Source: Paludibacteraceae bacterium (GTDB lineage Bacteria > Bacteroidota > Bacteroidia > Bacteroidales > Paludibacteraceae). From it: a stretch of 43,681 nucleotides of DNA. A program made the translations under genes and the position numbers. The first letter of the stretch is position 1. The number at the start of each line of letters is the position of its first letter. The notes beneath the pieces were generated by a model that did not search any database, was not told the origin of the DNA, and worked only from the letters and a program-made list of their open reading frames with translations. This document shows, piece after piece, positions 25,211 to 37,200 of this stretch. The stretch spans positions 1-43,681 of the forward strand of contig JAFSTO010000066.1 of the NCBI GenBank assembly GCA_017450435.1, written 5' to 3'.

Positions 25211-28200
25211 ATGAAAAAGCATCTGTTACTTTCACTCGCTTTCGTTCTCTCAACCATCATATCGCTGGCTGCCCCGTCGTCGTTGCCGGATAATATACCT
25301 TCGACAGGGCGTGACTTTTGGCTTACGTTTATGCACAACAATGATGTTGACAACAACTACCTGAAGTTGCGTATATATGCAGTGGCGCAGTCTGCAACGA
25401 ATGTGACTATTACCAAGGCCAATGGAACGGTGCTGACTTCCGGTGCTGTAGCAGCAGGTTCGGTGTTCAGTTATACTATACCTGACGCTGAACGTAGCAA
25501 TGTATATATGACGTCATCCGGTCGGATAGAAGCAAAAGGTTTGCATGTTACATCGGATGCTTCGGATATTGCTTTGTATGTTGCCAATAATTTTGACAAC
25601 GGTTCGAAACTTTCCTTCGATGCTACACCGGTCATTGCCACTTCTGCGTTAGGTAAGGAATATGTTGTTCAGACCTATTACGCGGATAAGACAGCAGAGG
25701 AAATGGTGATTGTAGGTACGGAAGATGGAACTAACGTGACTATTGTGCTTGGACACGAGGCAATAAATGATTTGGGAGCCAACTTTTCTGCCGGTCAAAC
25801 GATAAGCATTTCTCTCAATGCCGGTCAGGCATACCAGTTGAAAGGTAATGTTGATGGTTTGGGCTTGTCATATTTGTCAGGTACAACTGTTCTTTCAACC
25901 AAGCCTGTAGCGGTATTCAATGGAGGTATCAACACAACTGTTACATACGATGATGGTGCTGACGGTGATCATATAGTTGAGCAGTCTATTCCTATATCTG
26001 CATGGGGTAAGCGGTTTATCGTCTCTCCGATGCATGGTTTCCCGAGCGGAGCCAATGTGTCCTCATCAGAGCCGACTCAGTTTTCTGTTACTGCCATCTA
26101 TGATGGTACGGAGGTTAAAGTTAATGGTGTTACGCTATGTACGCTCAATCGTGGCGAGACCAATTATGAGTTTAACGGCTATGGCATAACCGTTAATTAT
26201 AACGAAGCTCCGAAATTCATTGAGACAAGCATGCCGGTTATTTGCTACGGCTATACAACCAATGGTACGAGTAATAAAATCAAGGTGGGTATTCTTAACC
26301 GCAACGTTGGTGAGCCGTCTATGGTGCTGATTCCTGATAAGCGCCAGGGTGTGCAAACATCACTATTTACAACCTATAATGATGGTTTCTCAGGTGATGG
26401 TATTGCACATTACGCAAACATCCTTGTGCCCGATACTGCTGTATCGGCAATGAAGTTAAACGGCACGGACATCAGTTCTTCTTTTACAGCTTTGTCTAAC
26501 CATTTCTCAAACGAGTCAGGCAGTTGGAACTGGATGTATGCCCGTGTGGCTCTTTCTAACGGTTTCAATGTCGTGAGCAACTCGAAGGGAACTTTCCTTG
26601 CTTATGCCTATGGTGTTCAGGTGGGTTCTGCACGTGGTTACGCTATGGCGACCAACTTCAACCTTGCGCCGGCAGCACCGGAGGTGTTTATCGGCGGGGA
26701 GAGAATGAACCACAACGATGTGATAGACTTCTGTAACCGCCACCCGGGCATGAGTTTCTCTGCCAATGTGGATTATGTGCACGACTCTATCCGTTGGGAC
26801 TACGGTGACGGCAACACAAGTTCAAGTATCAACAGTAACCATATCTACAATATTCTTGTCAACGGACAGTCGCAGACCAATATCGTTAAGTTCTTTGTGT
26901 TCCGTCATGACCCTTTGTCCGGCGACAAGCACACTGACACCGTCAAGGTAACGCTTAATGTTCACCCCACATACTACGACACTTTGGAAGTTGACTTGTG
27001 CGGGTCGGAGGAGAGTTACCACTGGACGCAGTCGTCGGAGAACTTCAATAACGAGGGTATTCACAAGGTGTTCCTTGCCGGCAACGATGCTTTGGGCGTT
27101 AGCGCTACGGGACACGAGTATCACTTCGATGCTAATACGGAGACGGAGTACTTCGACTCTATCGTCTATCGCACCAGCACATGGGACTGCGACTCTATCT
27201 TCTTCCTTCGCCTACGTGTACACAAGAGCTATGATGTGGTGGAGTCGGCTACATCTCTCACCGTTTGTCAGAACGAGCCGTTTGAGTGGACCAACCACCC
27301 GCTGAACGACCCTCTTAACCACAAGGTTTATCGCATACTCGGCAGTGACAAGGTCAAGCTGACCGGCATGACTGCTTACCCGACAGCCGAACCTGCCACC
27401 TATACGTTGCTCGACTCGATGACGACTGCCCGCGGTTGCGACTCTGTCATCACACGCCAGTGGATTGTCTATCCTGAGTACAGTATGCCCACCGTGAACG
27501 ACGAGGTATGTCAGAACGAGCCATACGTATGGAAAGACGGTAGCGACGGCTTGGTACACAAGCTGTACAGAGTAACGGCACCAAGCGGATATATAACCAC
27601 CATTCCGACCGATGTGGTGACAACGCTCACTATCATCGACTCGATGAAGACCATCAATTCGGGCTGCGACTCTATTGAGACCCTTGTGCTCGTTATCCAC
27701 CCTGAGTTTAACAGTGTAGTAGAGCCGGGGGATGCCTTCGAGGTTTGTCAGAACGAGCCGTTTGCCGCATGGCCCGGTCACCCGCTGAGCGGCAAGGTGT
27801 ATATGAACGACGTTCGCGTCACCACCACTTTCTCCACCGCCACAGCCGGCACGTTCACCTTGACGGACTCGCTCACTACCATTCACGGCTGCGACTCTGT
27901 AGTGACACGCCAGTTGATTATTCACCCTGAGTTTAACGCTGTTGTTGAGAACGCCACACCTCTTGAGACCTGCCAGAACGAGTCGTTCACATGGTCCGGT
28001 CACCCGCTGAGCGGCAAGGTTTATATGAACGGCGTTCGCGTCAGCGGCGCAATATCCACCGCCACAGCCGGCACGTTCACTTTGATGGATTCGCTCACCA
28101 CCGTTCACGGTTGCGACTCCGTTGTGACACGCACACTTATCATTCATCCTGTCTATGCTTTTGACGAGTCGTATCAGCTATGCGCTAACGACCTGCCTTA

Positions 28201-31200
28201 CATATGGCACGGCAAGTCGCTAATGGCGTCAGGCAACTATACCAATGATAATGAAGACCAGACGACAATATATGGCTGCGACTCTATTTATACGCTTCAC
28301 CTGACCGTCTATCCCAAACCGACGATAAATATTGTTTCTCCGGCAGTATCGATGTGTCAGGGTACTGCATTCTTAGACCCGTACGCTATTCATTTCACTT
28401 CAAGCAACACAACAATCGTTCGCGGCTATGTATGGAATAGTGCTAATGTGGTGGTACATTCCGGGTCGATAATTGCTTCTCCTACAGCTTTTTCAAACGC
28501 TTTTTTCAGTTTTGCATCCTCCATGGCTTTTCTGCCTGCCGGCAACTACAGAATACGCCTTGTGGCATATAACGAAGAGTACGGGCACTCCTGTCCGAGC
28601 GACACTGCGTCCGTAGGGTTTGTTATCCATCCTAAGTTCTACAATTTGGAGAAAGACACCATCTGCGATACAGCCGAACCAATCAGTTGGCACGGCAAGA
28701 CGCTCAATTTCCGTCCGGTAGTGGAGCCTCTCGGATATGATACTGTCTATTACGACAGTCTGACCAGCGTGCAGGGTTGCGACTCTGTGTACGAACTGCG
28801 CGTGCGTGTGGAGCGCTCGGCGCCGTTGGTTACCACTGCCACTATATGTTACGGCGAGTCGTATGACTGGGTCATCACTCATCCTTGTACGGGAGCCGAC
28901 TACAAACTGATGAAGAACCTCACCAGCTCGTGTGAGATTTACGATACTATCCGTTGTCCGGGTGCTGCCTGCAATAAGGTGTTCAAGCTTGAGCTGACCG
29001 TTCGCTCCAAGCAGGCAGCCGTTGTAGATGCTCCGCGTCGTATATGCAAGGGTGAGACGTTCACATGGCGCGGCTTGGACATCAGCGCTCCCGGCGTATA
29101 TGAGACATTGGACAATACCGACCTTGACGCCAACGGCTGTGCACGCACACACCGCATCACCGTTACGCAGTTAGAGCCGCAGGTCCGTGAGACGGCTGCA
29201 ACGATTTGCTACGGCGAGCCATATACCTTCGGCTCACATACCTACGCGCATCTTGACGCCGGTCTGCATATTCTTCGTGATACCATCGCCTCTAAGGTAG
29301 GCGGTTGCGACTCTGTTTATGTAGTGCTGCGTCTTACCGTAGGTCAGCAATACCTTGTTGAGGAGAGTCACACGGCATGCGACGCTTACCAATGGCGCGG
29401 CAAGACACTCACCGTATCGGGCGACTACGCCGACACCTTAGCGTCGGTTAACGGCTGCGACTCTGTGTATCTGCTCCACCTTACGGTGAATAAGTCCTAT
29501 TCGTTCAGCGAGACGTACGCAGTGGCTCTGCAGGAGATGCCGTTCACCGTTCATGAGTTCACCTACGACTACTCGTCGGCGGGCACCTACAACGACACTC
29601 GCGCCTACCAGACAGTAGCCGGTTGCGACTCGCTCTACCACATCACGCTCAACGTGTATGACGCTCCTGTTATTCTGAAGCGTGACACCACTCTGCGCAC
29701 TATCTGCAAGGGCGGCACATGCTCTTGGCGCGGCGGCACTTACACGGAGCCGGGCGACTATAGCGTGGCTGACGCCGACTCGGTACACCTGCTTAGACTG
29801 ACCGTGAACGACACCTACCGCGACACCTTATATATACACACGTGCGCGACGGGGTATTATTTTGATGGTGCCAACCGCACCGTCAGCGGCACCTATGTAT
29901 ATAACGGCACCGGTGTTCACGGTTGCGACTCCGTCGTTGTGCTCAAGCTGACGGTTGCCGCTCCGTCGCCTGTGACCAACATCAATGCCACGGCATGCCG
30001 CGGCGACCTCTTCGCATGGGGTGGGGAAGCCTTTGTTGCTACAACCAACCGCACGCTGCGCGACACGCTGCTTAATGTGGCGGGCTGCGACTCGGTGGTA
30101 GTGCTCACGCTGACGGTAAACAACTACGCTGTAGGCACAACCGACAATGTCTCGATATGCGACGGCGACTCCTATCTCTGGCCGTCCAACGGCAAGACAT
30201 ACTCTGCGCCCGGTACGTATCTTGACACTGTGGCGGGAGGCGGCTCATGCGGAACGGTCAACACGCTGAACCTCAACGTCAACCCGTCGTATCACTTCTT
30301 CGACGACGTGGAGCTGCGTCAGGAGGTGCTGCCATACACTTGGCGCGGACACACCTTCCATTTCGAAAGCGTTTATGACTATGATATAACCGACGACTAC
30401 ACCACTATTCACGGCTGCGACTCCGTCTATCATCTGCACCTGCATATAGTGCCAGAACCGCCGGAGGAGAACGACTTTGTGTATCGTGATACAACGGCTG
30501 TAGATGCTTGTATGACTTACAATTGGCACGGACACACCTATACAGAGGACGGACTCTATTCCGACACAGTGTGGAAAGCCGGACGATATGACACCGTTCA
30601 TTTCATCAACCTGACTATCCACCCCGTATATGAGTTTGTAGAGGATGATATCATCTCCTGTGACAACGAGATAATCACGTGGCACTGCACTAACTACAAT
30701 CCTGCGTCAGGCTACTATGCCGTTACCACAACCGAGACCTCGGTTCACGGTTGCGACTCGGTGTTCCATGCTAATTTCCGGGTATATAAGACCTTCCGTG
30801 ATACGACAAGTGCAACCATGTGTCAGTATGACGTGTTCACATGGCGCGGCATGACGTTGTCGCCCGCTGCCGGAACATACCTCTACTCCGACACACTTGC
30901 GTCGCTCGTTTCGGGCTGCGACAGCATATATTTCCTGAGCCTCACCGTCACCCCGCGCACCTTGTCTGACACTACCGAATATACGATGTGTAACCTTGCT
31001 TCGTATGACTGGCAAGGCTATCATATCGCCAACAAGGAAGCCGGCGACTACGAGTATTACAAGTATTACACTCCTGACGGCGAGTGTGAGACGTTCCACT
31101 ACCTGCTGCTTCACGTGTATGACGTAGTGCCTGACACCACTCATGCCTCGGTATGCTATGGTGAGTCATACGACTGGTGGGTTGACAGCGACGGTAACGG

Positions 31201-34200
31201 CTCGCTTGACCGCCATGTGCAGAACGGCATCTACGTGCCGGGCTACCAGTATGACACAGTGCCTGACGGCGCCTGCAACAAGGTGTTTGTGCTTGACCTC
31301 AGCGTCATGCCGGCTCCTGATGTCAAGCCGCAGGATGAGGGAGTGATGTGTCCGGGCGGCAACTACCTCTGGCGCGGACATACCTACACGGCTGCAGGGG
31401 TTTATGGCGACACCGTACGCTCGCTTGTGACGGGTTGTGACTCGCTTATCTTCAGTCTTAACCTCACTGAGCAGAAAGCTACCGTCTATCAAGAGACCGT
31501 GCACCGCTGCTATGGCGAGACTTACACATGGCCGCTTAACGGCACCACCTACACCGCTTCGGCAAGCGACATGTTCGTCGTTCCGTCGCTCGTGACGGGT
31601 TGCGACTCTATCGTATATAACCTCTCGCTTCTGATCGACGCTGCTCCGTTGGCAGGTGAAGAGAGTGTTGTCCTCTGTGCCGACTCTTACACGTGGCACG
31701 GCAGTGTGCTGACCGCATCGGGCGACTATGTGGAGACGCTCACTTCGTCGCTCGGATGCGACTCAACAGCCACCTTGCACCTCACTCTCTCGCACGACGA
31801 GACGTTCTATGAGACGGTGGCTATACTTGACACGCAACTGCCTTACACTTGGCACGAAGATACCTACACCGGCGGCGGCACTTATACACAGCACCACCAG
31901 AACATCTTTGGTTGCGACTCTGACTATGTGCTTACGCTTATTGTCAGCCCTAAACCTATGAGGACGGAGAACAAGACGATATGCGAGGGCGAGACATACT
32001 CGTGGCGAGGCAACACCTACACGGCAGAGAACTCGTATCACGTGGAGACGGCCGACTCGATACATATCCTCAACCTTAAGGTGGGTAAACACTATAATTT
32101 TGCAGAGGAGAAACACATCTGCTCAAGCGACCTGCCTTACTCATGGCAGGGTCAGTCGCTTGCATCGGCAGGCACACACACTGCGCCTTACACTACATAC
32201 TGCGGTTGCGACTCTGTATATACGCTCACCCTGTATGTGGCACCGGTTGCCGCCACTGCGGCAGAGATGACGCTCTGCGAGGGCGAGGTCTTCAACTGGG
32301 GTCCGTACTTCGAGAAGCCGGCAGCCGGCACCTACAGCCGCACGGCTACGTTCCCGTCGCTCGTATCAGGCTGCGACTCAACAGTCAACCTGACGCTGCA
32401 TGTGGTAGGTCCTACTACGGTCAATGCGTTAGAGACACAGAATGTTTGTAAGTCGGAACTGCCTTACTCTTGGCGCGGACACACCTACAGTGCAGCCGGA
32501 CTGTACGGCGACACTGTTCCGTCGCTTGTAACAGGCTGCGACTCTGTTCTCTCTTCGCTGCACCTGATTGTGAACGAAGGCTTCTATGAGTACAACGACG
32601 TTGAGATAAACGAGGACGCCGTGCCTTATTACTGGAACGGACACAACATGCTGGTATCGGAAGAAGGTTCGTATTTCGACACTTACGCTGATATGAATGG
32701 TTGTGACTCGGTATATGAGCTTCACCTGCACCTCAACTTCTATAAGCGCGACACCACATGGGCTGACGGCACTCACGGCTCGTCAGAGGCTTGCGACAGC
32801 TACTCATGGCGCGGACGCACCTTCACCGCCTCCGGCATCTATACCGACACGGTGAAGAGCGCCAACCCTGTGGAGATATACTACCTCTCGCTCGTCGTTA
32901 ACGAGAGCGTCTATGCTGCGGCAGAGACGGTGGAGACATGCGGTTCGGAGTATATGTGGCACGGCATCAACCGTCCTTCTTCAGGCACCTACACTTACAC
33001 CGCCTCAGGCGTGGCGGCTAACGGCTGCGACTCGGTTTATACCCTGCACCTCACGCTTTATCCTGAGTACAACATTGCGGAGCCGGCAATCACCATCTGC
33101 GACAACGAGTATGTGCATTGGCACGACACGTTGCTGCATACCGCCGGCACCTACACACGCCGCTACACCTCCGTTCGCGGCTGCGACTCGCTGCGCACGG
33201 TGACGGTTAACGTCAACCCGACATACGGCTTTGTTGAGAAAGACACTATCTGCGAGGGCGAGAGCCTCACGTGGCATGGTCTGACACTCGCTAATATTGC
33301 TCCGAGCAACACGCCTTACACGTATTATGACACTCATACTTCAGCGTCGGGCTGCGACTCGGTATATGAATTGCAACTGCTTGTGCGTGCTCCGCGCGTC
33401 TTCCATGACACGGTGTATGCATCGGCATGCGAGGGCTCGGTGTATGGCTGGGAAGGCAATAACGGTGTGTTCGTGATGAACGTGCACGTCACGGAGTCAA
33501 TGACTCACGAGCGTCAGTTCGGCGACCTGTATTGCGTTGACTCGACCTACACTCTTATTATGACGATGCTGCCTGTGATGCGCGACACGGTGGAGGCTGC
33601 TATATGCGGCGACGACACCTACTCGTGGGCGGGCAAGTTCCTCTCTGGCGGAGGCACGTATTACGACACGCTGACCGCTGTCAACGGTTGTGACTCGGTA
33701 CGAGTGCTTATACTGCATGCCGACCCTGCACCCGAAGACCGACATGTGGACTACACAGGCTGCCCGGGTACGGAGTTTAACTACAACGTCATTGCAGGCC
33801 ATCCGTTCGTATATACAACACCGGGTGTTTACCATGACACGGTTCGCTCTATTCACGGCTGCGACTCTATTTGGCTGACGGTGAACTTCGAATACTCTGC
33901 CATCACCACCCATGTCCTTGACGAGTTTGTGAGAGAGTCAGACCTGCCGTATTACGTTGGTGTAGAGTCGTTCTCTGCGCCTAATACCTATAACTTCACA
34001 GTGCCTAACTTCCAAGGTTGCGCTGAGCCTTATACGCTTAGTCTGCACGTTCTTGCCGACAGGTACGACACGCTGCGCGTTCATGTCTGCGCAGGCGAGG
34101 GCAAGGTGGTTGACTTCTACGGCACCGACAGCCTTGTCTATCCGACGCCGGCAGGTGTGATGCTGCAGGATACGCTGATTACTGCCGACCCGATGGCGTA

Positions 34201-37200
34201 TGACACTGTCCGCCACTTGGTAGTGATGGCAGAGAACGTATCGTTCTCGGGCGACACCACCATCTACGCCCTCGTTGGTTCGCCTGCGTACCTCTGGCCC
34301 GGACACACGCTGACCAAGGTGGGCGAGACAACGCCCGTACCGGCGGCGCTGACCACCGTGGCAGGACTGACCGACTATTACCACCGCATCAATTGCGACT
34401 CGATATACTACCTGCACTTCAATGTGATTGACACTCCGTCGCACGTGGATGTTGACACTGTCTGTCCGTCGGCTCTGCCGTATGAGTGGGTAGGTCACGC
34501 CGGCAAGTCAGTGCCGGCCGGTTCGGCTGAAGACACGGAGCATATCCTCTCGGATATCACTACCGTATCGTTCGGCACGCCGGAGGTGTTCGACAGTTAC
34601 GACACGTTGTACCTGTACGTTAAGCCGACCTACAGCATAACGTTGCCTGACACTGTCGTTCTGCAGAACGAGCCGCTTCTGTTCTGCGGCACACCTGTAT
34701 CCACCTCTGAGCCGCGCACGGAGTTGCTCACCCGCACACTCACTTCGTCCATCGGTTGCGACTCGGTGGTATCACGTAACCTCAAGGTGGTTAAGTACGT
34801 ACCTACAACGGCTGTCGTTTGCGACGGCGATGACTATACATGGCTCACCTACAGCTACGACCACTCGGTTGACACCACTGTTATCTTCCCTGTAGGGTCG
34901 CCTGTGTTGAGCGTGCTCACCGACTCTGTCTGTCGTCTGCAACTGACGGTGGAGACGCCTGACGTTAAACCGGTCTTCAACGGCAACTGCAACAAAAACG
35001 CGCTGCCTTATGTATGGCGCGGACACAACTACACCGAGTCGGGCATCTATCGTGACACGGTGCTGTCAGCCAACGGCTGTGCCGCCGAGGTCTATACGCT
35101 TGACCTCGTGGTAGGTCCGTTAGTGGAGACCAAAGACACTATATGCGACGGCGAGACGATGATGTGGGGCGGAGTAAGCGTCACCGCACCAAGCAGCAAC
35201 AACGACTTCGTGCGCAACGACACCACCTTCCGCCTGAACCTGTATGCCGCTCCGCACTACTCGTTCACGCTGGATACGACCATCTATATAGGCGCGGGCA
35301 GACCGGCAGTCTTCAACTGGCTCAACGAGAACGGCGCAACCATACGCTCTATCCCGACGGCAGACGCTACTAACGACAAGTTCTTCGGAAAAGTGGACAG
35401 CATCTACGAGACCAAGCAGTTTGGCTGCGACTCTGTCTATCACCTCACCCTGCGCATCTATGGCGACACTACTATCACGGAGAAGGACACTATCTGTGCC
35501 GACCAAGTGCTGTCGTGGCACTGCAAGACCTTCGATGGTGCTGACAAGGCGGGACAGAACTTTGTTCTGTACGACTCGCTCACCACGTGGTATGGCGCAG
35601 ACTCTGTGCACGTGCTCAACCTGCATGTGGGCGACTCGTGTATGCCTAAGCCGGCTATGCCGTTAGATACAGTGATATGCTATGGGCAGACGTTCGACTG
35701 GGTGGTCAACGGCAACCTCGTTTCTACGTACAACATCTCAGCAGTGGATGTGTTTGTTGACGACTCTGTTTACACGCTCAACCTCACCGTCAACGGCGAC
35801 TATAGCGAGATTATTGACGCGCCTGACACCATCGTCTATGGCGAGACCTTCACTTGGCACGGCGACGACTATGCCGGCTTGGCTGAGGGCGACCACCTCC
35901 TGCAGAAAGAGTTCACCACCTATCGTGGCGGTTGCGACTCAATATATAAGATTAACCTCTATGTCAAGCCGCTCAATGTGGAGTATGTTGACTCTGTTGC
36001 TTACGATACTATCTGCGCCGGCGATTACTACGACTGGTACATTAGCGGCGAGATGGTGCAGCCGGACGGCTACCACGTTAGCACCACGAGCACGCTCTTC
36101 ACACAGAAGACCGTGAACAACGTTCCTCCTGTGGCTGACACCGTCTATCGCTACACGATGCACCTGACGGTGCGCGATGTAGAGCTGCGCAACGAGTATC
36201 AGCAGATACCTTGCGGCGGTTCATACGTATGGGCAGGACACTATGGCGATATTCTGCTTTCGTCAGACACCGTCATCTCCGACACCGTTCGTTATACCGT
36301 GGGCATGGCGTGCGACTCTGTCATCTACCGCCTCACGCTGAGCATGCTGCCGCCGGCTACATTCAGCACTATCGACACTGTTTTCTGTCAAAACGACAAG
36401 CCGGTGATGTGGGGCTCTGAGGTTATTCCTGTTAACAACTTGGGCACGTTCAGCGCAACGCTCAGAACGACCAACCACCTCATGGGCGACTCAATCATCA
36501 CACTCAACTACACCGTTGTGCCGGCTGCATCGTTCGACTCCGTGCATGTCATCTCACCGCTTGACGGCAATGTATATACATGGAACGAACACACTTATCA
36601 CGCCAATATGGACACCACGTTCCGCTTCAACAGCGAGTCGGCTGCGGGCTGCGACTCCGTGGCAACACTGCGCGTGATGACCGGTCTGTTGGCACACGAC
36701 ACGGCGTACGCCGCCGTCTGCCCGACAGAGACGACCTACCACTGGACGAGAGGCACGCTTGACACTACTTTCGTCGATGTGGAGACCGGCCTGTACTACG
36801 GCATCAAGCCTACCTTCACTCCGGGCTTCGACTCCGTCATCGTTCTCTCGCTCACCAAGCTGCAGACCGACACTCTGCATCTGTTCGACACTACCTGCTA
36901 CGACCCGCTTGTCGATGTCAAGCCGGCTGATACGCTCTACTTGCCGTTCGCTGCTTATGCGTGCGACTCCGTGGTGAAAGTCACTCACCATCACGTCATC
37001 ACTCAGCTCCATGAGAACGTGGTTGACACCGTTATACAAGGGTCGAACTTCATCTGGGGCTCGGTGGCTATCACCGGCATCCAGCCGCAGAACGTAGGTG
37101 CAGGCAATCCTGACTACGTGTTCACCAACGAGCCGTTTACCAGCGTCTTCGGCTGCGACTCGACAGTGACGATGTGGCTGTATGTGGCACCTAAGTACGA

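Noticed and set aside
27212-28147. Long minus-strand reading frame inside the giant gene
   Set aside because: It is antisense to a protein with clear repeats; the openness reflects base composition of the repeats.
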